Origin: Pseudoalteromonas rubra
GTDB lineage: Bacteria; Pseudomonadota; Gammaproteobacteria; Enterobacterales; Alteromonadaceae
Assembly: GCF_000238295.3 (NCBI RefSeq)
Contig: NZ_AHCD03000020.1
Location: 186,001-250,000, forward strand
Length of the DNA: 64,000 bases
Reading direction: 5' to 3'
Of the stretch, positions 16,966 through 25,554 are shown in pieces; within the stretch, counting starts at the first letter, position 1; the number at the start of each line of letters is the position of its first letter. Both the position numbers and the translations under genes were made by a program. The notes below the pieces were generated by a model. It saw only the letters and a program-made list of their open reading frames with translations. It was not told where the DNA came from and made no database searches.

Positions 16966-17504
16966 TGAATAAAGTGATTCTAACTATCGTCGCGCTGGGT
17001 GCTGTGGGCGTCAGTCAGGTAGCCAATGCGTCGCAAATTTGTGCTTCTGAGGGGCCTGTGCCAGACACCACGCCGTCAGATCAGTTTGTGGTCAATGCTG
17101 ATGGTACCGTATGTGATAAACAAACTAACTTGATGTGGCAACGCTGTACGTTTGGACAAGTGTACAATAGTGAGAGTAGTAGCTGCGATAACGTTGCACA
17201 GGAGTTAAGCTGGCAACAGGCATTGCAAACTGCCAGTGCCCAGGAATTTGCAGGTTACAGTGACTGGCACTTACCGAATGTGAAGGAGCTTGCCAGTATC
17301 GTTGAGCATCGCTGCGTGAAACCCTCCATTAATGAAACCATTTTTCTCGAGACACTGGAAAAAAATTACTGGTCCAGTACCACCGTCGAAGGGACACCTG
17401 CGAATGCCTGGTTGTTTTCTTTTGGTGATGGCAAGGTCAGCAATGTGTTTAACAAAAGCGCTCAGGCCTATGTCAGGTTGGCCAGATATGCTTTCTGTGA
17501 ATAG
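16965..17504 (+). CDS. Secreted single Lcl (DUF1566) domain protein
   Basis: A 179-residue exported protein with a signal peptide (cleavage likely after VANA) and one Lcl/DUF1566 domain: TNLMWQRC, SDWHLPNVKELASIV, NYWSST, AYVRLAR. It contains seven cysteines, suggesting disulfide-stabilised periplasmic or extracellular folding. It is the second gene of a pair whose first gene is a large lipoprotein with the same C-terminal domain. The one-base stop/start overlap implies matched synthesis and perhaps a complex. Confidence 0.82.
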   Translation: MNKVILTIVALGAVGVSQVANASQICASEGPVPDTTPSDQFVVNADGTVCDKQTNLMWQRCTFGQVYNSESSSCDNVAQELSWQQALQTASAQEFAGYSDWHLPNVKELASIVEHRCVKPSINETIFLETLEKNYWSSTTVEGTPANAWLFSFGDGKVSNVFNKSAQAYVRLARYAFCE

Positions 17505-17629
17505 CGGATGCGGTTAATCGTCCTGTGTTCATGCCGTTAGGCGCAAAAATTGGCCAGTCCAGCCGCAAACAGGTGGGTTGGCCGCATTAAATTTGCTACG
17601 CTCACGTTATCTTAAAGTGGAGGTAGCAC

Positions 17630-18406
17630 GTGTTCTCCCTACGTATAATACAATTCCTATTACTACCCGTAATGTGTCTGATGTCCACATCGCTTCTGGC
17701 TGCCGGAAAGTGTGATGTTGAGCTGGGCCATGGTCTGATCATCACAGACTCAGAGATCCGGATTGTGGATAAGAACCAGACCCGGGTACAGATCAATAAT
17801 GACAATCAGCTGCTGATCAAAGGAAAGTGGATCCGCTTGAGTGATCAGGATACGCAACTGTTGAACGAGTATGCGCTTGGGATCCGTGACACTGTGCCGG
17901 AACTGGTCAACCTGGCTACAGATGGCGTGAATTTGGGGTTGAGTGCGATAGAGCAGGTGGTTGAGGGGATGTCAGACAACGACCCTGAGGTGTTAAAAAC
18001 CCAGCTGCAATATGTTGAACGTGCCCTGATGGATAAGTTTAAGCGGGGCGAGGACTTCTACTTTATTGCCCCTCAGTCGCTGTCTAAAATTGATGACTTT
18101 TTCACCAAAGAGATCAGCGAGCGTATTCACTCTGCTGTACACGGCTCTTTGGGGGCAATTTTAGTGTCGGTGGGGGATGCATTCAAAGCCCGGGAAGGCA
18201 ATATCGAAGATCGTTTCAGTGATATGGGTCAGCGTATGGAGATCATTTCCAGTGAGATTGATAAATCTCTGAAAAAGAAGGCCTATCAGCTGGAAGAAAA
18301 AGCCGATGAATACTGTGAGTGCCTGAATGCACTGGATAAAACAGAAACCCGTCTGCAAAGTATCGTGCCCAGTCTGGCGGCCTACGATTTAGTTAAGATC
18401 CGTTAA
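17630..18406 (+). CDS. YggN-like periplasmic protein (DUF2884)
   Basis: A 258-residue exported protein with a signal peptide ending near LLAAG. The sequence after it (KCDVELGHGLIITDSEIRI) and the helical remainder match the DUF2884/YggN group. The late segment CECLNALDKTETRLQSIVP holds a Cys pair. Function in the family is unknown. The GTG start has a strong GGAGG five bases upstream. The 3' end overlaps the convergent amidohydrolase gene by 14 bases. Confidence 0.75.
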   Translation: MFSLRIIQFLLLPVMCLMSTSLLAAGKCDVELGHGLIITDSEIRIVDKNQTRVQINNDNQLLIKGKWIRLSDQDTQLLNEYALGIRDTVPELVNLATDGVNLGLSAIEQVVEGMSDNDPEVLKTQLQYVERALMDKFKRGEDFYFIAPQSLSKIDDFFTKEISERIHSAVHGSLGAILVSVGDAFKAREGNIEDRFSDMGQRMEIISSEIDKSLKKKAYQLEEKADEYCECLNALDKTETRLQSIVPSLAAYDLVKIR

Positions 18407-19235
18407 ATCCATACCAGTGTCTGGCATTGGCATAACTGAGCTGGTGCCATAGTTGCTCATCGTGCTGGCACAAGGCCTGGTAGCATTGCCAAACCGCTTC
18501 ATAACTATGTTGGATCAGACACACCGGATGGTTTGACGCAAACATCACCCGCTCGTGGCCAAACAGGGCCAATAAGCTGTCTAATTGGGCTTGCAATGGC
18601 ATGGGCTGGTTCAGCAATTCGTGCCCGGAAAATTTGATGGCGCAGTGCGGCAGTTGTGACAGCTTTTTGGCATTGTCCTGCCAATTATCGCCCAGACCAA
18701 CCAAGCCGCTGTGATTGAGGACAATCCGCAGCTGTGGCAGTTGGTGCGCAATGTCATACAAACGTTGCGCCACGTCCTGGCGGGTGAGCTCAAACTGGGC
18801 TTCAAAGTGCAACCCACACTCACTGAGGTAAGCCAGATTATCGGCTACCTGGGGGTTGAGCAGGCGCCCGGCATCCTGACCTTCAGTAATATCCCGAATG
18901 GCAACCAGATTAGGGTGTTTCAGAGCGTCCAATTGGGTGCGAAAGTGTTTGGCCGGGGCATCTATCTGCGCGTAGCTCACCGCTTTGTAGCGCGGGGCTG
19001 GTAATATCTCAGCCAGCCAGTCGAGCTCGCGCCGGGGCTGGTCGTTATCAAACCCCGCCTCGATATGCACGCACCCCTCGAGGCTAAAACCGCTGAGGTT
19101 AAATAGCGCATCGGGGAGGTGGTCCTGGCGGATCAAATCCAGGTTTGGCCAGGGCGGCGGGGAGTGCTTCAGCCAGTGATATTGACCCTGCTGGAGTGAA
19201 AAGAAATGGAGGTGCGGGTCAATAATCTTATTCAT
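18393..19235 (-). CDS. Amidohydrolase-family (TIM-barrel) lactonase-like hydrolase
   Basis: A 280-residue protein of the amidohydrolase_2 group, which includes sugar lactonases such as L-fuconolactonase and the pyrone-dicarboxylate lactonase. It has the N-terminal DPHLHF metal motif, a barrel His in LNHSG (about residue 170) and the late motif MFASNHPV. Asn replaces the usual Asp (SDxP) in that motif, a variant seen in part of the family. Its start overlaps the end of an SDR dehydrogenase gene by four bases, so the pair probably does an oxidation-to-lactone and hydrolysis sequence on a sugar. The substrate is unknown. Confidence 0.8.
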   Translation of the reverse strand: MNKIIDPHLHFFSLQQGQYHWLKHSPPPWPNLDLIRQDHLPDALFNLSGFSLEGCVHIEAGFDNDQPRRELDWLAEILPAPRYKAVSYAQIDAPAKHFRTQLDALKHPNLVAIRDITEGQDAGRLLNPQVADNLAYLSECGLHFEAQFELTRQDVAQRLYDIAHQLPQLRIVLNHSGLVGLGDNWQDNAKKLSQLPHCAIKFSGHELLNQPMPLQAQLDSLLALFGHERVMFASNHPVCLIQHSYEAVWQCYQALCQHDEQLWHQLSYANARHWYGFNGS

Positions 19236-19960
19236 CGTGCTGTATATCCGCCGTCTATGGTTTGCAAACTGCCAGTAATAAAGCTGGCGTCGGAACTGAG
19301 TAAAAACGCCACCAGCGCAGCGACTTCATCCGCCTGACCGAGTCGGCCCAATGGCTGAAGCGCGGCTTCCTCGGCAACAATCGCTTGTTTATCCGCACCA
19401 CTTTTGTCGCAGTAACGGTCGATGGCCTGGTGAAATAATGGCGTTTCTATGGTGCCCGGACATACTGCGTTTGCACGAATATTGTAGCTGGCATAATCCA
19501 GTGCGGTGGTTTTCGCCATGGAGGCTAACGCCGCCTTGGTCAGGTTATATGCAAAAGAGTTAGGTTTGCCAACCAGCGCCTGATCTGAAGAGATCAAAAC
19601 GATACTGCCATCGCCTTGTGTCTTCATGGTTGGCAGTACAGCCTGAATGGCGCTGTATGCGCCTTTGACATTCAGTGCAAAAAGCTGATCCAGGGTGTCT
19701 TCATCAGTATCCTCTATCGTGGCACTGAGATGCTTACCAGCATTCGAGACCAGCGCGTCAACACGCCCGGTGGTGGCAACAATCTCAGCAATGGTGCGGC
19801 GAACTGCGTCGACGTCACTGACGTCACAGTGACGATAGTCACCATGCGGTGCGCTTTGAATGTCCAGATTAAAAACCTGATAACCCTGATTGAGCAGGCG
19901 TTCGGCAATGGCTTTACCAATGCCGACGCTGCCACCGGTTACAATGGCAACTTTTTGCAT
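19232..19960 (-). CDS. Short-chain dehydrogenase/reductase (SDR)
   Basis: A classical 242-residue SDR: cofactor motif TGGSVGIG at residues 8-15, NAG at 74-76, structural Asn in NVKGAY, catalytic Ser in ISSDQ and YxxxK in YNLTK, and the C-terminal GGYTAR. An Asp at the end of strand 2 (FNLDIQ) indicates NAD rather than NADP. Together with the overlapping lactonase-like gene it suggests a sugar dehydrogenase making a lactone. This is inference from context. Confidence 0.87.
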   Translation of the reverse strand: MQKVAIVTGGSVGIGKAIAERLLNQGYQVFNLDIQSAPHGDYRHCDVSDVDAVRRTIAEIVATTGRVDALVSNAGKHLSATIEDTDEDTLDQLFALNVKGAYSAIQAVLPTMKTQGDGSIVLISSDQALVGKPNSFAYNLTKAALASMAKTTALDYASYNIRANAVCPGTIETPLFHQAIDRYCDKSGADKQAIVAEEAALQPLGRLGQADEVAALVAFLLSSDASFITGSLQTIDGGYTAR

Positions 19961-19969
19961 ATGTATTCC

Positions 19970-20464
19970 TTAATGGTTGTGACCGCAACCGCCTTCGGCA
20001 TGCGCATGACCATGTGCGATTTCTTCGGCTGTTGCTTCGCGCACAGACAGAATTTCGATGTTAAATGTCAGTGTTTTACCCGCAAACGGATGGTTCAGAT
20101 CGCAATCTGCATTGAAGCGGCCCACTTTGATGATTTGCACCTGGTGGCGACCCTGATTTGATTCAACGATCGCTGTCATACCTGGCTTCCAGACTTTGTT
20201 GTTGCCCAGACCTTGCAGGTGTTTGATTGGGATACGCTGAGTCAGCCCTTCCTGGTACTCGCCATAGGCGTCTTTTGGCTCCAGCGTCAGGGTCAGTTTA
20301 TCGCCCGTGGCTTTGCCTTCCAGTCCAGCTTCCAGCCCAGGCAACATGCCTTCTGCACCGTGCAGGTAAACCAGCGCGTCTTGTCCGGTGCTGGTTTCCA
20401 GTTGCTCATCTGCTTCGCTCAGCGTGTAGTGGAACTCAACCACCGTATTTTTTGCGATCTGCAT
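19970..20464 (-). CDS. slyD: FKBP-type peptidyl-prolyl isomerase SlyD
   Basis: A 164-residue cytoplasmic prolyl isomerase/chaperone. The FKBP domain is interrupted by the insert-in-flap domain (AYGEYQEGLTQRIP...), and the protein ends in a His/Cys-rich metal-binding tail (HGHAHAEGGCGHNH) typical of SlyD, which delivers nickel in other bacteria. The tail is shorter than in E. coli. It lies ten bases before the SDR gene and may be cotranscribed, without obvious functional link. Confidence 0.92.
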   Translation of the reverse strand: MQIAKNTVVEFHYTLSEADEQLETSTGQDALVYLHGAEGMLPGLEAGLEGKATGDKLTLTLEPKDAYGEYQEGLTQRIPIKHLQGLGNNKVWKPGMTAIVESNQGRHQVQIIKVGRFNADCDLNHPFAGKTLTFNIEILSVREATAEEIAHGHAHAEGGCGHNH

Positions 20465-20505
20465 AGTAATCTCTTTATTTTCGTAGTGTTGTAGTGACAG
20501 GCATT

Positions 20506-21999
20506 CTACGGATCGCGTTTCGGCTTGACCAGTGTTTTTAACTCATCAAGGTAATCTTTAGAGGCATCAGTGCCGGCACCTGCTGGCGGGGTAGCGGCTG
20601 CTTCAACTGGCAGGTGCAGGATAAGGGTATCGCCGGGAGAAAGCAGGCTTTGCGTAGTCAGCTGATTCCAGTCGAGCAGATCTTTCATCGGTACCTGGTA
20701 CTGACGGCTGACAGCCCACAAAGAGTCTCCGTCCTGGATCACATGATGCTTTTCATAGGTTGCCACTTTTGCGGGTCGTTGTTGCTGCAGATAGGGGCTA
20801 ATCTCATAATCCACTGTCAGATCGTCCTTTGCATGGGCTCTGTGAATAAGGAGCATTTCGCCAACCCGGATCAGGTCCCGGGTTTTGTTGTTGAGCTGTT
20901 TAAGCTGCGCCACACTGGTATTGTGGCGTCTCGCGATGCCATACAAGGTATCATTGAGCTTAACCTGATAATGCGTACTGAACTGGCGACGATAGAAGTC
21001 AGTGGCAAACAACTGTTGCTGATCCATGGGCAACAGGACTTTAAATGGCCCATTGGTGGGGCTTTGATGGCGCAGATACCCAGGATTGAGCTGGTGTAGC
21101 CGTTGCTTATCAATATCGAGCAGACCGGCAAGAATGCCAAAATTAAATGGCTGCCCGACATCCAATACCGTTGTTTGTGCCTGATTCGCTAAACTGGGGC
21201 GTTGTAGCCCGGTCTGGGGATGTTGTAACAGGTAGCTCAGCGCCAGCAGCTTGGGGACATAGTCGGCGGTTTCTCTGGGCAACTTGAGGTGCCAGAAGTG
21301 GCTACTGCGATTGTGCTTTTGGTTGTAGCGAATGGCCGCTTTGACGCGTCCCTCGCCACTATTATAGGCCGCCAACGCATGTAACCAGTTGCCGTTAAAC
21401 CTTTGTCGCAGATACTGCAAATAGTCGAGTGCAGCGTCGGTCGCAGCTAATACGTCCTGCCGGCCATCATACCAGTCGTTGCTTTGTAACCCGAAGTGAT
21501 AAGCGGTGGCATCGACCAACTGCCAGACACCGACAGCACCCTGTGAAGAGCGGGCAGTGGGTCGAAAGTCACTTTCGACGAAGGGCAATAAAGCGAGTTC
21601 CATCGGTAACTTACGTTGTTCTACTTTTTTCACTATGTGGTAGAGATAAGGGGCTGCTCGCTCATTGACACTTAACAAATAATTAGGCTGTGACAGGTAC
21701 CATTCGACACGCTTTTGCAGCCGTGCATTGGGTGAGATATCAAAGCTCAAATTCGCCGCGATGTATTGCCACAGCTCCTGGTATTCTTGTGGCTGCTCGG
21801 TGATAGCTGGCAAGGGGGGCGGAGTTTCCGGTTGTGTTGTAACAACGGGTGCTGTTGCCTGGGCTGGCTGATTTAATACCTCAGTGATCTCAGTTGGGGT
21901 TGCGTGCTGAGGTGCTGTGCTGAGACATGCCGTCAGCAGCATTGAGCATAATACGATGACACCGCAGCGTAACGGGCTAAATACGCGCCACCAAGACAT
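20506..21999 (-). CDS. mltD: Membrane-bound lytic murein transglycosylase D
   Basis: A 497-residue lipoprotein (lipobox LTAC) that cuts peptidoglycan glycan strands. The transglycosylase domain (about residues 115-270) has the catalytic Glu in LLPFVESDFRPTARS, followed by GVWQL and AYNSGEGRV. Two LysM repeats follow at about 345-390 and 420-463 (YQVKLNDTLYGIARRH and HVIQDGDSLWAVSRQY). The architecture is that of MltD. It stands alone. Confidence 0.92.
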   Translation of the reverse strand: MSWWRVFSPLRCGVIVLCSMLLTACLSTAPQHATPTEITEVLNQPAQATAPVVTTQPETPPPLPAITEQPQEYQELWQYIAANLSFDISPNARLQKRVEWYLSQPNYLLSVNERAAPYLYHIVKKVEQRKLPMELALLPFVESDFRPTARSSQGAVGVWQLVDATAYHFGLQSNDWYDGRQDVLAATDAALDYLQYLRQRFNGNWLHALAAYNSGEGRVKAAIRYNQKHNRSSHFWHLKLPRETADYVPKLLALSYLLQHPQTGLQRPSLANQAQTTVLDVGQPFNFGILAGLLDIDKQRLHQLNPGYLRHQSPTNGPFKVLLPMDQQQLFATDFYRRQFSTHYQVKLNDTLYGIARRHNTSVAQLKQLNNKTRDLIRVGEMLLIHRAHAKDDLTVDYEISPYLQQQRPAKVATYEKHHVIQDGDSLWAVSRQYQVPMKDLLDWNQLTTQSLLSPGDTLILHLPVEAAATPPAGAGTDASKDYLDELKTLVKPKRDP

Positions 22000-22048
22000 A
22001 GAAAAATCGGCCTGAAATTCTCATAAGCTTCACTATACTGGCTGACGA

Positions 22049-23017
22049 TTATTTATTCAAAGCCTTCTTGTGGCTGAGTACTTTAATAGCCTGTGTAAAA
22101 TGTTGCGTCAGTTGCACTTCATTGTAGGCCTGGTTCTGGTACAGGGTGATAACTCGCTGCGGCATCAGCGTGTTGTTTTGGGCCAGTTGTTTTTGTGCCA
22201 GATCCATAAATGTGATTGGCAGTGCCAGTTGTGGTGCTTTGTAGGGCTTACCAAATGCGGGCATGATCCATTTTAATGCGGGCATGCTTTGCATGGCTTG
22301 TAAACTGCGTTGCCAGGTGGCGTGGCGCACATAGGGAAGCAGGTTTGCACTGTGTCCGGCAAACAGTGCACCGTGCTGCGCACTGAATACACTGAGGTCA
22401 TGGCCACTTTGGCCCTGAAATTGGGTAAGTTGGAGTGTCAGTCCGCCGAGCTCAAGTACTCGGGGCTGCACTGATTGGGCTGTCAGGGCGATACTTTGGA
22501 GTGTTTGCCAGCGGGCTAGCCGTTGCTTGGCCAGCGCCACGCGCTTTTGCCATGGTTGCTGTTGCTCTGCAGGGAGTTTACTGAGCCGCTGTTCACTGAG
22601 CTCGATGCTTTTCGCAAAGTTGGCGAGCTGTGTGTCGAGTGCTGTGCGCAGCGTGCGCTCGTTCAGCTGCGGGGCGTCTGGCAGGTGAACGCTGGCATCC
22701 GGAAAGGCCTGTTTAAGCAAAGCCAGCCCGGTGAGCTGGTGCGTCTCGCTTGACGTCGCAATAAGATGACAGAGCGGGGTCGTGAGGCGTGCTTTAAGTT
22801 CATTGATCAGCTGCTCCAGTGCAACAAAATCGCCGTGGCTGTCAATTAAGGCACTACAGGTCTTGCCTTCGATTAACGCCATATTGGGCAAGATATTGCG
22901 CGCTTTGGCTTCGGGGGCTATGAGTGTGATCTGAGGGGAAACCGTGTGCCAGCTGGCGGCGATGACGGGGGACGTCAGTGTTAACAGGAAAATGAAAACA
23001 GAGAGCAGGCGAAACAC
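22049..23017 (-). CDS. Degenerate metallo-beta-lactamase-fold secreted protein
   Basis: A 322-residue protein with a signal peptide (cleavage near VIAA). The fold markers of MBL proteins are recognisable (ALIDSHGD, GQSGHDLSVF, LFAGHSANL), similar to zinc-metallohydrolase-like proteins. But the HxHxDH metal motif is replaced by SSETH, and the usual GD ligand near residue 220 is GH. It is therefore probably not a normal zinc hydrolase. Its GTG start immediately follows the zapA stop with no gap, so it is translationally tied to the cell-division gene. Function unknown. Confidence 0.65.
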   Translation of the reverse strand: MFRLLSVFIFLLTLTSPVIAASWHTVSPQITLIAPEAKARNILPNMALIEGKTCSALIDSHGDFVALEQLINELKARLTTPLCHLIATSSETHQLTGLALLKQAFPDASVHLPDAPQLNERTLRTALDTQLANFAKSIELSEQRLSKLPAEQQQPWQKRVALAKQRLARWQTLQSIALTAQSVQPRVLELGGLTLQLTQFQGQSGHDLSVFSAQHGALFAGHSANLLPYVRHATWQRSLQAMQSMPALKWIMPAFGKPYKAPQLALPITFMDLAQKQLAQNNTLMPQRVITLYQNQAYNEVQLTQHFTQAIKVLSHKKALNK

Positions 23018-23305
23018 CTAATTGCTCTCTACTTGGGTACTGATACGTTGTGTGAGTTGCTGCAGCGTTTGCTGGGCTTGTTGGGTATCACTTTGCAGTG
23101 CGAGCAACTCATGACACAAGTGCAATGCAGCAAGCAACAGGGCGTTGTGATCGCTGCGCACGGTGTCGCGTTGACGCATTTCGTCAACCCGGCCATTTAG
23201 CAGGTCGACGGCGTCAATCAGCGCTTGTTGTTGTCCTGGCGTACAGGAAAACTGGTGGCTTTTTCCCAGCAGGGTGACGGTGACCTGTTCGGGCGACTCT
23301 GACAT
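23018..23305 (-). CDS. zapA: Cell division protein ZapA
   Basis: A 95-residue protein with the ZapA pattern: N-terminal beta segment VTVTLLGKSHQFSC, middle DLLNGRVDEMR, ALLLAALHLCHELL and a C-terminal coiled coil. ZapA crosslinks FtsZ filaments at the division ring. It sits between a small coiled-coil gene (one-base TAATG overlap) and the degenerate MBL gene (no gap). The ssrS RNA that often neighbours zapA in gammaproteobacteria was not recognised here. Confidence 0.9.
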   Translation of the reverse strand: MSESPEQVTVTLLGKSHQFSCTPGQQQALIDAVDLLNGRVDEMRQRDTVRSDHNALLLAALHLCHELLALQSDTQQAQQTLQQLTQRISTQVESN

Positions 23306-23547
23306 TAGCCTGCCTGACTAGCACTCTGTAGTTTTTCTAGCAGCCCGCTCAGTGTTGAGCTGGTTTCTTTTTGTTTTTCTTCGCTTTCTAGCACTTCCAG
23401 CTGAAGTGTCTCATTTTCGTCAATTAGCTTGCTGTTTTGTTCTTTCAGTGAGTTTACCTGTTCGGTCAATGTATTGTTTTGTGCAATAAGTTGATCAATC
23501 AGTTGCTCGAGTTGAGGGAGAATTTCTTTCATATTAAATGCGCTCAT
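23305..23547 (-). CDS. Small coiled-coil protein (TIGR02449/ZapB-like)
   Basis: A protein of about 80 residues that is almost entirely coiled coil (heptads in LEQLIDQLIAQNNTLTEQV and onwards). It matches the TIGR02449 family encoded next to zapA in many gammaproteobacteria. A ZapB-like role in the division ring is inferred from context. I use the ATG at 23547 (MSAFNMKEIL). A TTG at 23571 is an alternative, and neither has a clear ribosome site. Confidence 0.75.
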   Translation of the reverse strand: MSAFNMKEILPQLEQLIDQLIAQNNTLTEQVNSLKEQNSKLIDENETLQLEVLESEEKQKETSSTLSGLLEKLQSASQAG

Positions 23548-23755
23548 TATCACTGTGTTTATGTCATGCAAATGTAAAGCAAAGTGGGCTGCAAAGCTAG
23601 TGATTAGGGCAGGTTATGCTGATTTTTGTCTCGTTTTGAGCGATAATGACAAATACTAACTATTTTGTTCATTTATGGTTCAGCTGCAGAGGGAACAACG
23701 GGCCTCTTCAGGCGCCTGTGCGATGAACAATGCCCACCTAAATTAGGAACGGACA

Positions 23756-24592
23756 ATGCTCAGTTATCGACATTCATTTCATGCAGGTAACCCTGCCGAT
23801 GTCATTAAACACTTGGTACTGGCACAAGTGCTGGAATACATGACACGCAAAGACAAGCCTTTTGACTACATAGATACGCATTCAGGTGCCGGGCTGTTTG
23901 AACTGGCGGCCAAAGATGCACAAAAGACACAAGAGTATTTACAGGGCATTGCCAAGTTGTGGGCGTATGCCGGTCAGGTCGATGCCATTCGCGATTATGT
24001 GGATGTCGTCAAGTCGCTGAACCAGGACACGCTGGCGTATTACCCTGGGTCACCGAAAGTCGCTGAGCAGTTTTTGCGTAAACAGGATAAAGGCTGGTTT
24101 TTCGAGCTCCATCCGCAGGATCTGAAGCTGCTGGAAAAAAATACCGGGCATAAGCGTTCTTTGCGTGTGAAAGGCGAAGATGGCTTTAAAGGCCTGATGG
24201 GACTGGTACCGCCTCAATCTCGTCGTGCCTGTGTGCTGATGGACCCGCCGTATGAAATAAAGTCGGATTATGAGGTGGCTGCTCGCTCAATCATCAAAGC
24301 GCATAAACGTTTTGCGTCAGGTACTTATATGATTTGGTATCCTGTGGTAGAGCGAGCCCGGATCGATCATATGGAGCAAACCCTGATTGAATCCGGGGTA
24401 CGGAATATTCAGCTGTTTGAGCTGGCCACTGAAGCCGATACTGAAGAGCGGGGTATGACGGCGTCAGGCATGATAGTCATCAATCCACCCTGGACCCTTA
24501 AAGCGACGATGGATGAAGTGCTGCCTGAGCTTGTTCAGCACCTGTCTTCAGAAACGGGGTTTTTCCGTAGCGAACAGCTGGTGGCAGAATAA
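23756..24592 (+). CDS. rlmJ: 23S rRNA (adenine(2030)-N6)-methyltransferase
   Basis: This 278-residue protein matches RlmJ (formerly YhiR), which methylates A2030 of 23S rRNA. It starts MLSYRHSFHAGNPADVIKHL, as in the family. It has the SAM-binding IDTHSGAGLFEL at about residues 39-50 and the catalytic MDPPYEIKSDY at about 162-172. An AGGAACGG precedes the ATG. It is divergent from the zapA cluster. Confidence 0.95.
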   Translation: MLSYRHSFHAGNPADVIKHLVLAQVLEYMTRKDKPFDYIDTHSGAGLFELAAKDAQKTQEYLQGIAKLWAYAGQVDAIRDYVDVVKSLNQDTLAYYPGSPKVAEQFLRKQDKGWFFELHPQDLKLLEKNTGHKRSLRVKGEDGFKGLMGLVPPQSRRACVLMDPPYEIKSDYEVAARSIIKAHKRFASGTYMIWYPVVERARIDHMEQTLIESGVRNIQLFELATEADTEERGMTASGMIVINPPWTLKATMDEVLPELVQHLSSETGFFRSEQLVAE

Positions 24593-24595
24593 TTT

Positions 24596-25399
24596 CTACT
24601 CGTTGTCCGGTACCTGCTCGCTGGCAATGCGTTGCAGGTAATCGGTTTCGATCCGGGTGATTTGCCCGGTGTCGCGCAATGTCTGGATCGCCCTGTTGAG
24701 CACAGGTAACAGGTGAGCGTGTTCAGCACGCAGGCGAATGTGCAAGGTACCCTGTGAATGCAGTTGGTTAAAATGCAGCGTCACTTTATCCTGAGCAGAC
24801 CAATATTGAGCGGGCAGATCGCCTATAATGGCCATATCGATCCGCCCTTTTTTTAGCGCCTGGAGCAGGGCGCGTTCCGATTCAAAGTCAGCCCGGACAA
24901 ACTCATCGTCATCATGGTAATAATAACCTCGTACTGTGCCCACCATGCGACCCGCTAAACTGTTTACCGGGGTCGTGGCGGCACGTGTCACCACATACTC
25001 ACGAATGAGCAGCATGGCGTCAGAGAAAACAAACTGCGGATCCGTGAGCTGTGATGCTTTTAGCCAGGCCGGGCTGATCAGGTCAAAGTCAATTTTGCCT
25101 GATTCCAGGTAGCGGTTAGTACGCTTGGCGGGTAACACGATATTTTCGCCCGCAAGTGCCGACTGTGTGAGGATCCGTGTCACTAAATCAGGCAGTATGC
25201 CTGGGTGCTGTGGGTCGTTGGTGAAGTAGGGGTAGAAGGTGCCTGAGCCACTGATACTGTATTTCAAGGTGACCGCTTCGCGGGTGGCGGGTGTGTCAGT
25301 GTGCTGGTCAACAGGCGCAGCGATGACGTCCTGGCCAGATAAAAGCCACGAAGTAAGTAAAAGCAGGATGCAAAAAGGCGAAATAAGTGTAAAACTCAT
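24596..25399 (-). CDS. Extracellular solute-binding protein, family 3 type
   Basis: A 267-residue periplasmic protein with a signal peptide (cleavage near VIAA) and a family-3 binding fold: LKYSISGSGTFYPYF, GILPDLVTRIL, FSDAMLL, GTVRGYYY. It has no transporter genes beside it, as is common for such proteins in Alteromonadales. Many of these have sensory or unknown roles. The ligand is unknown. Confidence 0.8.
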   Translation of the reverse strand: MSFTLISPFCILLLLTSWLLSGQDVIAAPVDQHTDTPATREAVTLKYSISGSGTFYPYFTNDPQHPGILPDLVTRILTQSALAGENIVLPAKRTNRYLESGKIDFDLISPAWLKASQLTDPQFVFSDAMLLIREYVVTRAATTPVNSLAGRMVGTVRGYYYHDDDEFVRADFESERALLQALKKGRIDMAIIGDLPAQYWSAQDKVTLHFNQLHSQGTLHIRLRAEHAHLLPVLNRAIQTLRDTGQITRIETDYLQRIASEQVPDNE

Positions 25400-25554
25400 A
25401 AGACCTATGATAGTAAAAGAGAGGCTGTCCCGGCAACTGCCTGATGCACACTTTCATGTTCTCCAAAGTAGTGAGGAAATAATTTGCTCAGGGGCGTGAG
25501 TTTTCATATGCTGGGACAATGGAAGCCTTTAAAGTACAAGAGTTAAGGATGTTA

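Noticed and set aside
23572..23755. Possible 6S RNA (ssrS) next to zapA
   Set aside because: The gap has the right size, but I could not see the 6S closing stem and central bubble; a covariance-model search would decide.
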